NCBI GenBank assembly: GCA_030447955.1
Contig: JAUJNY010000003.1
Span: 1 to 64,000 of the forward strand
From: Jiangellales bacterium
Lineage (GTDB): Bacteria > Actinomycetota > Actinomycetes > Jiangellales > Jiangellaceae
Length of the DNA stretch: 64,000 bases
Reading direction: 5' to 3'
The notes below the pieces were generated by a model. That model had not been told where the DNA came from and did no database searches. It was given only the letters and a program-made list of their open reading frames with translations. Both the position numbers and the translations under genes were made by a program. Below, piece after piece: positions 34,534 to 42,888 of this stretch (within the stretch, counting starts at the first letter, position 1; each line of letters opens with the position of its first letter).

Positions 34534-34598
34534 TGATCGAGTGGACACTTCTGGTCGGCGACACCGGCGTGCCGCGTACGGGGCTGTCCACTCGATCA
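34534..34598. repeat. Palindromic element A between convergent genes
   Basis: Perfect 14-bp arms (TGATCGAGTGGACA and its complement) enclose about 37 bases. It lies between convergent citA and the 34638 gene. The internal loop matches the reverse complement of the loop of the element at 59283-59353, so the two are copies in opposite orientation. It may act as a bidirectional terminator. Confidence 0.75.
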
Positions 34599-34637
34599 CG
34601 GGAGCGGCGGGTCGCCGCAGTGCGGGTGCTGGGCGAC

Positions 34638-35633
34638 TCAGCGCCGGAGCAGCCGGCTGGCGGCGGCCACTCCACCGACGACAAGCACGACCACGACCAG
34701 GAGCGCGACCCGCCCGACGCGCCTGACTCCGACGCCCGTGTCGTCGCGCAGACCCGGTGGCCGCGGCTGCGGCGAGGCCGTCTCGACCGGCTGCGCGTCC
34801 TGCCCGACCGGCACCCGGTAGACCGTGCTGCCCTCGCCCTCGCTGCCGACCAGCATCGCCCGCCCGTCGAGGGACCACGCCAGCGACTCCCCCTGGGGCT
34901 GGCGGGGCAGGTCAACCGTGCGCGCCGGCTGCCCGGGGGCCGAGAGCACCTGGGCCGAGCCGTAGCCGCGCAGCGCGAGCCGCGACCCGTCCGGGGCCCA
35001 TGCGCCGTCGGTGACGACCGCCGGCGCCTCGGGTCCGCGCACCAGCCGGTTGACCCCGTCGGTGTGGAGCTGGCGGGGCGCGAGGTAGAAGGCCGCGCCG
35101 AGCAGGCTCTTGGTGACGATGGAGACGCGGCCCGTACGGGGGTGCACCAGCAACGCCTCTGCGTCGTGGGCGCCGTCCGGGTAACGCAGCTCGTAGGACT
35201 GTGGGACGACGACGGCGGAGCGCAGCGTCTCGGGCTCGGTGATCGCGTGCACCGCCACGGTGGACCGCTCCGCGTCGTTGTCGCCGATGTCGGCGACCCA
35301 CAGCGAGTCCGCGGGGCCACCGGCGAGCGCCTCGAAGTCGCTGGCGACGACGCCGCCGAGGGTCAGGACGGCGCGGACCGTACCGTCCTCCCCAATCGCG
35401 TAGAGCCGGGGCTCGTCCCCGCTGTCGTTGATCGTCCAGAGCACTCCGGGATGGTGGTGACTGACGGCCAGGCCGCTGGACTCGGTGATCCGCTCGTCGC
35501 CGAACGTCGCCACCGGGGTGGGACTGCCTTCGGCCTCCGCCCGTACCGGCGCGGCAGCGGACGCCACGCCCAGCCAGGGCAACAGGCAGCACAGCGCTAG
35601 GACCGGCGCCGCAAGGCCGTCGCGCGCCTTCAC
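34638..35633 (-). CDS. Exported, membrane-anchored beta-propeller-like protein
   Basis: A 331-aa protein. The N-terminus VKARDGLAAPVLALCCLLPW with LGVASAAAP is a signal peptide. The body has propeller-like blades (SSGLAVSHHHPGVLWTINDS, FEALAGGPADSLWVADIGDN, DGAWAPDGSRLALRGYGSA, ESLAWSLDGRAMLVGSEGEG). A C-terminal hydrophobic helix VALLVVVVLVVGGVAAASRL followed by LRR anchors it facing outward. I know no function. GTG 35633 overlaps the methyltransferase stop by four bases. Confidence 0.75.
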   Translation of the reverse strand: MKARDGLAAPVLALCCLLPWLGVASAAAPVRAEAEGSPTPVATFGDERITESSGLAVSHHHPGVLWTINDSGDEPRLYAIGEDGTVRAVLTLGGVVASDFEALAGGPADSLWVADIGDNDAERSTVAVHAITEPETLRSAVVVPQSYELRYPDGAHDAEALLVHPRTGRVSIVTKSLLGAAFYLAPRQLHTDGVNRLVRGPEAPAVVTDGAWAPDGSRLALRGYGSAQVLSAPGQPARTVDLPRQPQGESLAWSLDGRAMLVGSEGEGSTVYRVPVGQDAQPVETASPQPRPPGLRDDTGVGVRRVGRVALLVVVVLVVGGVAAASRLLRR

Positions 35634-36847
35634 CCCCGCGGCCCTGCGGGTGAGCTGTCCGCAACGGGGACGGCGTCGCCGAGCAGGCCCTCCAGCGCGG
35701 GACGCACCCCCCAGGCGGCGCACAGCTCGCGGTACCCCTCGGCAACGGCAGGGTCGGGTGCGTGCCCGGTGTAGACGGCGCGCAACGCCACGTTGCGCGG
35801 TGTGTGCCGCGAGGCGACGAACTCGATGACGTCGACCCGGTAGCCGGCCAGGCGGAGCAGGGCTGCGCGCAGCGCGTCGGTGAGCGTGTCGGCGAAGCGC
35901 TCCCGCAAGGTGGCGTGCCGGGTCAGCAGTGCGTACGGCGCTGGGGGCGCCGCGGCGCGCAGCTGCACCTGGAGGTCGTGGTGGCAGCACGGGGCGGCGA
36001 TCACCACTGGGGACTGCCAGCGCACCGCGCGGGCGAGTGCTGCGTCGGTCGCGGTGTCGCAGGCGTGCAGCGCGAGCACCAGCTGGGGGGTCGGCTGGAG
36101 CTCGACCGTGGAGATGTCACCCGCGACGAAGCGGACCTGATCCGCCCAGCCGAGGCGCCCGGCGAGCTCGGCGTTGCGCTCCCGGGCGACCGCTCTGAGG
36201 TCCACCCCGACCAGCTCGACGTCACGGCCGGCGTCGGCGTGGAGCAGCCGGAACGCCGCGAAGCTCAGGTAGGCGTTGCCGCAGCCGAGGTCGGCGACTC
36301 GCAACGGCCCACCCGCCAACCGGTGAGCGACCGGTTGCAGCATCCGCAGGAAGGCGTCGACCTGACGGCGCTTGTCCGCACCCGCACCCATGGCGGCGAA
36401 CAGCGGGTCGTGGGGCGCCAGGAGGTGCGGTTTGACCCGGTCGTGGGTGCCGAAGCCCGGGACGGTCCGGCTGGGCTCGGGCCGCTCCGGGGGGGCCGCG
36501 GTGCTCGGCCCCTCGTGGAGCTGCGCGTCCCCGCGCTTGGTGACCCGCAGCTGGAGGGTGCGCCCGTGGGTGTCCACGTGCCAGTTCCCGTACGGCTCCT
36601 CCAGCAGCGCGTCGACAGCGGCTGGTGCGGCAGCGGCGTCAACGTTGCGGGTGTACGCCTGCCGCTCGTCGTAGGTCACGACCTGCAGCGACCACGCGTC
36701 GCGCAGCTCGACCCAGCGCAGGTCCGCCCGCCGCCAGCGCGGCGACCCTCCACGCCGGCGGCCGGCAGCCACCGCGCGGACCAGGCGCTCCCGGTCGAGA
36801 AGCTCGGCGCGCACCCGCGCAAGCGCGGGCGCCAGCGGCTCGGGCAC
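35630..36847 (-). CDS. SAM-dependent methyltransferase (Methyltransf_32-like)
   Basis: A 405-aa protein. Motif I is VADLGCGNAYLSFAAFRLL in the middle (about residue 200) and ELVGVDLRAVARERNAEL follows. The stretch LVLALHACDTATDAALARAV then APCCHHDLQVQL is the Methyltransf_32 signature, with a Cys-Cys-His cluster. The N-terminal 150 residues are a separate domain including VDTHGRTLQLRVTKRGDAQL. The substrate may be RNA by analogy, but this is not shown. GTG 36847 is used, and more upstream starts are possible. It is coupled to the downstream exported protein. Confidence 0.75.
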   Translation of the reverse strand: MPEPLAPALARVRAELLDRERLVRAVAAGRRRGGSPRWRRADLRWVELRDAWSLQVVTYDERQAYTRNVDAAAAPAAVDALLEEPYGNWHVDTHGRTLQLRVTKRGDAQLHEGPSTAAPPERPEPSRTVPGFGTHDRVKPHLLAPHDPLFAAMGAGADKRRQVDAFLRMLQPVAHRLAGGPLRVADLGCGNAYLSFAAFRLLHADAGRDVELVGVDLRAVARERNAELAGRLGWADQVRFVAGDISTVELQPTPQLVLALHACDTATDAALARAVRWQSPVVIAAPCCHHDLQVQLRAAAPPAPYALLTRHATLRERFADTLTDALRAALLRLAGYRVDVIEFVASRHTPRNVALRAVYTGHAPDPAVAEGYRELCAAWGVRPALEGLLGDAVPVADSSPAGPRG

Positions 36848-36905
36848 CAGGCCATTGTCGCCATTGTCGTCGTGCGCGCGGGGCGGCGCTGGCGTAAGAG
36901 CACGG

Positions 36906-39329
36906 TCATGGTGGACCGGCGACCTGGCCGACGGCCGCACGCACGCGGGGGACATCTGCGCCAGCCGGCGACGGCAGCGGTCCGCCCCAGCCGCTGGGTG
37001 ACGCGCTGAGCATGTCGACGGTCTCCCCCAGCGGCGCAGGCGCCGCAAAGAGGTAGCCCTGCGCGATGATGTCGCCCTCCCACTGCCGCAGGCGGGCCAG
37101 CTGGGACTCCCGTTCGACACCTTCGACGACGACGCTCAGGCCCAGTCCCTGCGCCATCAAGACCATGGACCGCACCAGGGAGCACGCCCGCTCGTCGCGG
37201 TCGAGACCGGTGACGAAGCTCCGGTCGATCTTCAGGGTGTGCACCGGGAGGTGCTGGAGGTAGCTGATGGAGGAGAAGCCCACGCCGAAGTCGTCGATCA
37301 CGATGTGCATGCCCTCGGCCGCCAGCCGACCGATCGCCTCGAGCGCGTCGAGGTCGTCGCCGACGAACGCGCGCTCGGTGACCTCGAGGAGGAGCTCCGC
37401 GGGCTGCATACGGGCGCGCGCCTGCCGTACCTCCTCGACGAACCCGCGGACCCGCAGCTGGACCGCAGAGACGTTGATGCCGATGAACAGCTCCGATCCG
37501 GCGGCAGCAGCGAGTGCGGGAGCGTCCATGACGACCTGGTCGAGGACCTGCGCGGTCACGGCGCTGATCAGGCCGCCCGTCTCGGCGAGGTCGATGAAGG
37601 AGCCAGGCAGGACCAGCTCCCCGTCGCGGCGCCAGCGCACGAGCGCCTCGACCCCCATGATCCGCCGGGTACGGATGTCGACCAGCGGTTGGTAGTGGAC
37701 CTCGAGCTGGTGCGCGTCGATGGCCTGGCGCAGCGCGTCGAGGGTCTCCAGCCGGTGTAGCCGCTCGTCGCGGAGGGCGAGCTCGTACGTCTCGTACCGG
37801 TTCTTGCCGAGCGCCTTGGCCCGGTACATCGCCAGGTCGGCGTTGCGCAGCAGCGCATCAGCCTCGTCCCGCGGCTCGGAGACGGCGACTCCGATGCTGG
37901 TGCTGACCACCACCTTGTGGCCGGCGATCAGGGCCTCTGGTTGCATGGCGTCGAGGATGCGGCGGCAGGTCGCGTCGACGTCGGTCCCGCCGTCGACGTC
38001 CTCCAGGAGGATCGCGAACTCGTCGCCGCCGAGTCGGGCGACGGTGTCGACCTCGCGGACGCAGCCGGAGATACGGCGGGCGACCTCGATCAGCAGCGTG
38101 TCACCCGCCGCGTGCCCGAAACGGTCGTTGACCGCCTTGAACCCGTCGAGATCGCAGAACAGCACGACCAGGCGGCCCCCTCGCCGGCGCTGGACCCGCA
38201 GGGCGTGCTCGACCCGGTCGAGGAACAGCGTGCGGTTCGCCAGCCCGGTAAGCGCGTCGTGGCGGGCGAGGTGGCCCATCTCGACGGCCAGCCGGAGCCG
38301 GCTGAGGGCCTCCTCGGTGAGCGCCCCCAACGCCTCGAGGGCCTGCTGGTCCGCCGCGACGTTGGCCCGCGCCCGGTGGCGCGCCGGGCCGACGACCCAG
38401 ACGTCCCCCTCGCCGGTGTCGATATGGACCCCGATCTCCCCGCTGGCAGGCGGACCGGGACGCAGCTCGACGCGCTCGTCGCGCAAGAGGTGGCGGGCGC
38501 TCTTTCTTAGTGAGTCGAGGACCGCGGTGGGCTCGCGCAGCGACTGCGCCTGCGCCGCCGCGGCGAAGAGCGCGCTCAACCGGCGGGCATGCTCGTTGCC
38601 CCGGCTCAGCGCCCGGGCCGCCACCAGGATGGTGGCCAGCGGTACGGTGAGCAGCAGCGCCGCCCACACCGGCAGCTCGCGGACGACGAGCGCGGCGAGG
38701 TAGCCGAGGCTGTCAATGGCGACGAACACGCCGAGGGCGCCCAAAACGGTGGGATCGCTTAGCGCCTGCAGGACTCCGCTGCCCTCCTCCAACGCCAGGG
38801 AGATGCCGCTGACCACGTAGTCCACGACGAAGTAGACCGCACAGCCGACCGCCACTCCGGCAAGCTCCCGCGGGGTCGCCTCCCGTGCTCGGGTGAGCGC
38901 CTCGATCACCCACACCGTCGCCCCTCCAGCGAGCACCCCGAGGCCGGTGTTGAAGGCGCGGATGCTGCGGCGCTTGTCGGCGACTAGCTGCCCGACCAGC
39001 ACACCGACCGACCACACCGACAGCGCCTCGACCGGGTCCGCGACGGAGGCGAGGAAGATCAGCACACAGGAGTCGAACCCGATCTCGATGCCACCGCCGA
39101 CGCGGTCGAGCAGCAACGGGAACCAGGACATGACGACGACCACCGGGGCCGCGAGGAACAGCGTGGGGTCCACCGGGTCGGGCCGGGAGAAGAGCACGAC
39201 GAGCGCACCGACGCCGAGGACGGCTCCGCAGACCGCGACCGTCACGTCGAAGACCCGGCTGGCGCCGACCGTCGGCGATGCGGTGCCCGCCACCGGGGCT
39301 CCCTCCTGCCGATGTGGCCGCCAGCCCAC
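36906..39329 (-). CDS. Membrane GGDEF-EAL protein (c-di-GMP turnover)
   Basis: An 807-aa protein. About eight hydrophobic helices (28-235) form an unassigned membrane sensor domain, then a linker (about 245-350), a diguanylate cyclase domain with intact GGDEF at 434-438 and an RxxD inhibitory site at 425-428, and a phosphodiesterase domain with EAL at 561-563 (GVEALVRW), then DDFGVGFSSISYLQ and LKIDRSFV. Both activities look possible from the motifs. GTG 39329 is used; GTG 39293 is an alternative. It is followed by the methyltransferase gene's promoter side and appears to be a single-gene unit. Confidence 0.9.
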   Translation of the reverse strand: MGWRPHRQEGAPVAGTASPTVGASRVFDVTVAVCGAVLGVGALVVLFSRPDPVDPTLFLAAPVVVVMSWFPLLLDRVGGGIEIGFDSCVLIFLASVADPVEALSVWSVGVLVGQLVADKRRSIRAFNTGLGVLAGGATVWVIEALTRAREATPRELAGVAVGCAVYFVVDYVVSGISLALEEGSGVLQALSDPTVLGALGVFVAIDSLGYLAALVVRELPVWAALLLTVPLATILVAARALSRGNEHARRLSALFAAAAQAQSLREPTAVLDSLRKSARHLLRDERVELRPGPPASGEIGVHIDTGEGDVWVVGPARHRARANVAADQQALEALGALTEEALSRLRLAVEMGHLARHDALTGLANRTLFLDRVEHALRVQRRRGGRLVVLFCDLDGFKAVNDRFGHAAGDTLLIEVARRISGCVREVDTVARLGGDEFAILLEDVDGGTDVDATCRRILDAMQPEALIAGHKVVVSTSIGVAVSEPRDEADALLRNADLAMYRAKALGKNRYETYELALRDERLHRLETLDALRQAIDAHQLEVHYQPLVDIRTRRIMGVEALVRWRRDGELVLPGSFIDLAETGGLISAVTAQVLDQVVMDAPALAAAAGSELFIGINVSAVQLRVRGFVEEVRQARARMQPAELLLEVTERAFVGDDLDALEAIGRLAAEGMHIVIDDFGVGFSSISYLQHLPVHTLKIDRSFVTGLDRDERACSLVRSMVLMAQGLGLSVVVEGVERESQLARLRQWEGDIIAQGYLFAAPAPLGETVDMLSASPSGWGGPLPSPAGADVPRVRAAVGQVAGPP

Positions 39330-39530
39330 GCATTTCGACGCGACGCGAGGTCACCTGGGGGCCCTCTCCCGCCCTATCGGCAGCCCGCGAGCCGGCTTGA
39401 CAGTGCTGGAGGGAAAACACGCGGAAAGCCGCGATCATGAGCGCAGCGACCCCAAGGCGACGGCGAGCATGAGCAGCGCCAGGACCGTGAGCACGACACG
39501 GCGACGCGTCCGCGGGTCCACGGTCCGACG

Positions 39531-40103
39531 TTAGCTACGGGTGCTCGGCGCGCTGCCCAAGGTCCAGGTCGTCAGGACGTCGTACGCCGCTGCGCGGCCG
39601 GCGCCCGCGCCCAGCCGGGAGCGGACCAGCGCGATCTCGCTCGTCGTCCAGTCCGGCCCCTGGTAGTCGCGCAGCGCCGCCACCTCAGCGCGCAGGTCAA
39701 CCGGCTCGCGGGCCCGTGCCACGGTCAGGTGCGGTCGGTAGGGGCGCTCCTCGGTGGCGATGCCGCTGCGTCGAGCCGCGGCCGCGGCCGACCCAGCCGT
39801 ACGTACCAGCGTGTCGCGCTCGCCCTCCACGCCAACCCACAGCACCCTGCCGCCGAAGCGTCCACCGCCGCGCAGCCAGAGCCGTCCGGGCTGGTTGCGG
39901 CGAGCCGCCCGGCCCATCCGCTCATCCAGCTGCGGGCGCCGTGCCTCGTCTACCTCTCCGAGGAAGGCCAGCGTCAGGTGCCAGGAAGCCGCCGGCACCC
40001 AACGCAGCCGCTCGGACTCAAGGCGGACGCGTAGCCGCTCCAGCGCGGCGGAGAGGTGGCCCACCACGGCTGGGGGCGGTACGACGGCGACGAACAGCCT
40101 CAC
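39531..40103 (-). CDS. thpR: RNA 2',3'-cyclic phosphodiesterase
   Basis: A 190-aa 2H phosphoesterase that hydrolyses 2',3'-cyclic ends of RNA (LigT/ThpR). Both HxT motifs are seen: SWHLTLAFLGEVDE and PYRPHLTVARAREP. The start RLFVAVVPP is typical. GTG 40103 overlaps the stop of the upstream gene (GTGA), which indicates coupling. Confidence 0.9.
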   Translation of the reverse strand: MRLFVAVVPPPAVVGHLSAALERLRVRLESERLRWVPAASWHLTLAFLGEVDEARRPQLDERMGRAARRNQPGRLWLRGGGRFGGRVLWVGVEGERDTLVRTAGSAAAAARRSGIATEERPYRPHLTVARAREPVDLRAEVAALRDYQGPDWTTSEIALVRSRLGAGAGRAAAYDVLTTWTLGSAPSTRS

Positions 40104-40843
40104 TGGGTGGCGAGCGCCAGCCGTTCCCGCAGCGCGTGGACGACGGGGTCGGCGCCCGACGTCGTCAGCGGCTCCAGCGGCCCACGGCCCCACAGCCAGC
40201 GCAGCAGGGCATCGGGGGCTCCGGAGATCTCGGCGTCGGCCGGCTGGTCGGACCCGGGGGTAGCGACAACGGCCGCCGGCTCAAGCACGACCCGCCACAC
40301 CTGGTTGCCACTGCGCAGGGTGACCGTGGCGCCGGCGGCCGCCGCGACCGGCTCGTCGCTCCAGTCGCCGGCGAGCATGCGGACGAGCACCTCGTCGATG
40401 CCGTCGACGGCGAGCTCGGGATCGACGGGGCTGACGGCGTCATGGGCGAGCTCGACGTCGAGGCGGTGCACGAGCGTCTCCTGGGCCATCCGGCGGCCCC
40501 AGAAGGCCACCGTCTGGTCGAAGGGCCACCACGTCCAGGTGGGCGCCGCCGGATCGCGGGAGCTCAGCTCGCCGAGCAGGTCGTCCAGCGCGCGGTCGAG
40601 CAGCTCCAGGGTCGGGGTGTCGTCACGTGGGGGCGGCCAGGGCTGCGGGGGCTGACCGGCGCGCAGGCAGGCGACCTTGTGCAGGTAGACCACGGCGGTG
40701 TGCTCGACGGCGTCGCGCACCGTCCAGCCCGCGCAGCTGGGGACCGGGGCATCGAGGCCCCGCTCCGCGCCGGCCCGCATCGCGGCGGCCTCCGCGCGCA
40801 GATGATCGACGTACGCAGTGTGCTCCATGGCGATGAGCTGCAT
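40100..40843 (-). CDS. Maleylpyruvate isomerase family mycothiol-dependent enzyme
   Basis: A 247-aa DinB-fold protein. The N-terminal bundle carries VPSCAGWTVRDAVEHTAVVY with the metal His, and MAQETLVHRLDVELAHDA supplies the second His pair. The C-terminal MDMPI-type domain covers about 150-240. Members use mycothiol as thiol cofactor, which points to an actinobacterial host. The start is ATG 40843, or ATG 40828 (MEHTAYVDHLRAE), which fits the family length better. It is coupled to thpR. Confidence 0.85.
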   Translation of the reverse strand: MQLIAMEHTAYVDHLRAEAAAMRAGAERGLDAPVPSCAGWTVRDAVEHTAVVYLHKVACLRAGQPPQPWPPPRDDTPTLELLDRALDDLLGELSSRDPAAPTWTWWPFDQTVAFWGRRMAQETLVHRLDVELAHDAVSPVDPELAVDGIDEVLVRMLAGDWSDEPVAAAAGATVTLRSGNQVWRVVLEPAAVVATPGSDQPADAEISGAPDALLRWLWGRGPLEPLTTSGADPVVHALRERLALATQ

Positions 40844-40878
40844 GGCGACGAGCCTGCCACCAGAGCAGCATCCGCACC

Positions 40879-42162
40879 TCAGCCGGCGCCAGCCCGCTGG
40901 GCCAGTACGCGCTGGCTCACCTCTACGTCGAGGTGCGGACGCGGGAGCAGGTGCGGGCGGATCACCAGCCCGCGGCGTCGGGTCAGCAGCAGGGTCGCGA
41001 GCAACGTGCCCCCAATCGAGGCGAGGCCGCCGGCGATGATGGACCAGCGGGCGCCGTACGTCTCTCCGAGCCAGCCGACGAGAGGCGCACCGAGTGGTGT
41101 CCCGCCCATGAAGACGGCGAGGTACAACGCCATGACGCGGCCGCGCACCTCAGGGGCCACCGAGCCCTGCAGGTAGGAGTTGGCTGCGGTGATCAGGGTC
41201 AGGGCGCTCATCCCCACCGGGATCAGCGACAGCATGAACAAGGTGTAGGTCGGCATCAGCCCGCAGAGCACCTCGAGGACGCCGAAGACGACCGCCGCGA
41301 GCACGACGAGCCGCTGCCGCACGTGGACCCGGCGCGCCGCCAACAGCGCCCCGGTGAGCGAGCCGACCGCCATGACCGACCCGAGCAGGCCGTACTCGGC
41401 CGCGCCCTTGCCGAACACCTCGGTGGCGACCAGTGCGGTCGTCAGCTGGAAGTTGAGCCCGAATGTGCCGACGACGCCAACCACCGCGAGCACCTGGAGG
41501 ATGTCGGGCCGATCGCGCACGTAGCGCAGCCCGTCCCGCATCATCGCCAGGCCTCCGACCGATCCGCCGCTGGCCACGACCGCAGCGGGACGGATAAGCA
41601 GCAGCGCGATCAGCGGGCCCCCGAAGGAGAGGGCGTTGAGCAGGAACACCGGACCCGTGCCGACCAGCACGATGAGGAAGCCGGCAGTCGCGGGCCCGAC
41701 CACGCGGGCGGCGTTGAACGACGCACTGTTGAGACTCACCGCGTTGGTGAGGTCGTCGGCGCCGACGAGCTCGGAGACGTACGCCTGGCGCGCGGGGTTG
41801 TCCACGGCGGTCCCGAGGCCGAGCGCCGCGGCGAGCACGTACACGTGCCACACGGCCACGACGTCGGTGATGACCAGCACCCCGAGCACCAGGGCGGTGA
41901 GCCCGAGGAAGACCTGCGTGGCCATCAGCAACAGCCGCTTGGGGAAGCGGTCGGCGAGCACACCGGCGAAGGGACCGACCAGGAGGTACGGCAGGAACTG
42001 CAGGCCGGTGGTCAGGCCTAGGGCGGTGCCGCTGCCGGTCAGCTCGAGAACGAGCCAGTCCTGCGCGACCCGCTGCATCCAGGTGCCAATGTTGGAGACG
42101 GCCATGCCCGACCAGAAGAGCCGGTAGTCGCGGATGCGCAGGGAGCGGAAGGTGGGGCTCAA
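40879..42162 (-). CDS. MFS transporter (EntS/transmembrane secretion effector type)
   Basis: A 427-aa 12-helix exporter. The opening FRSLRIRDYRLFWSGMAVSN and NIGTWMQRVAQDWLVLELTG, then LADRFPKRLLLMA, are typical of the EntS-like (MFS_3) group. TTG 42162 overlaps the MarR stop, so the pair is co-transcribed and the regulator likely controls this efflux gene. The substrate is unknown. Confidence 0.9.
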   Translation of the reverse strand: MSPTFRSLRIRDYRLFWSGMAVSNIGTWMQRVAQDWLVLELTGSGTALGLTTGLQFLPYLLVGPFAGVLADRFPKRLLLMATQVFLGLTALVLGVLVITDVVAVWHVYVLAAALGLGTAVDNPARQAYVSELVGADDLTNAVSLNSASFNAARVVGPATAGFLIVLVGTGPVFLLNALSFGGPLIALLLIRPAAVVASGGSVGGLAMMRDGLRYVRDRPDILQVLAVVGVVGTFGLNFQLTTALVATEVFGKGAAEYGLLGSVMAVGSLTGALLAARRVHVRQRLVVLAAVVFGVLEVLCGLMPTYTLFMLSLIPVGMSALTLITAANSYLQGSVAPEVRGRVMALYLAVFMGGTPLGAPLVGWLGETYGARWSIIAGGLASIGGTLLATLLLTRRRGLVIRPHLLPRPHLDVEVSQRVLAQRAGAG

Positions 42163-42614
42163 GCCGTGGTCAGCCTCTCCAGCACCGGGGCCGCGGCGCG
42201 CAGGACCTCGCGCTCGTGCGGGGACAGTTCCTTAAGCCGCTGAGCCAGCCACACGTCGCGGCGGCGTCTGTCCTCGGCGAGCAGCGCGCGCCCGGCGGGA
42301 CTGACGGCCAGCACCACCTGACGCCGGTCGCTGGGGTGAGGGTCCCGGGTCACCAACCCGAGCTGCTCGAGGCAGGCGACGACGCGGGTCATCGACGGTG
42401 GCTGGACCCGCTCGTGCGCGGCGAGCTCACCCACGCCCATCGCTCCGTGACGCTCGAGGGTCGACAGCGTGGCCAGCTGGGTCAAGGACAGGGAGGTATC
42501 GGCGCGCTCGCTGCGCAGCCGCCGGGCCAGCCGCAGCACGGACATGCGTAGCGCGGAGGCCAGGGCGGCGTCAGAACGGGCGAGCGTGGCTGTCACCTCG
42601 TTAGCATACCTCAT
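42159..42614 (-). CDS. MarR-family regulator
   Basis: A 151-aa winged-HTH regulator. The recognition region reads MGVGELAAHERVQPPSMTRV and the wing DPHPSDRRQVVLAVSPAGRA, as in MarR. ATG 42614 is used; GTG 42596 (VTATLARSDAAL) is equally likely and would leave the inverted repeat at 42601-42626 upstream of the start. It is coupled to the MFS exporter and divergent from the flavoprotein gene 270 bases away. By analogy it represses its own operon until it binds a ligand. Confidence 0.88.
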   Translation of the reverse strand: MRYANEVTATLARSDAALASALRMSVLRLARRLRSERADTSLSLTQLATLSTLERHGAMGVGELAAHERVQPPSMTRVVACLEQLGLVTRDPHPSDRRQVVLAVSPAGRALLAEDRRRRDVWLAQRLKELSPHEREVLRAAAPVLERLTTA

Positions 42615-42626
42615 TAGTCTTGCTAA
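42601..42626. promoter_or_regulatory. AT-rich inverted repeat, candidate MarR operator
   Basis: TTAGCA and TGCTAA arms are separated by 14 bases, in the only AT-rich patch of the divergent region, next to the MarR start. Position suggests the promoter/operator of the marR-MFS operon. The arms are short, so the call is moderate. Confidence 0.4.
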
Positions 42627-42888
42627 GAATCCTCCATGCTGAGCCGCCCACAGGATTCCCCGTGATCCACGTGAGCGGGTGGTCGCCCGGGCGGCCGTTC
42701 CGGCCCATCGAGCAGGGCTCGAAGCCAACCCGGTGATTGATCCACGTGAGCCTGCGGCCGCGGCTCTCGCGGCCGCGGCTCTCGCGGCTACAGCCTTACC
42801 ACTGCCTGACGGCTCGCCCGCCTGGGTGGCCGCGCTGCCGCAGCTCAGGGATAGTGCGGGCGAATGACCAAAGGCGGGAGAGCACATC

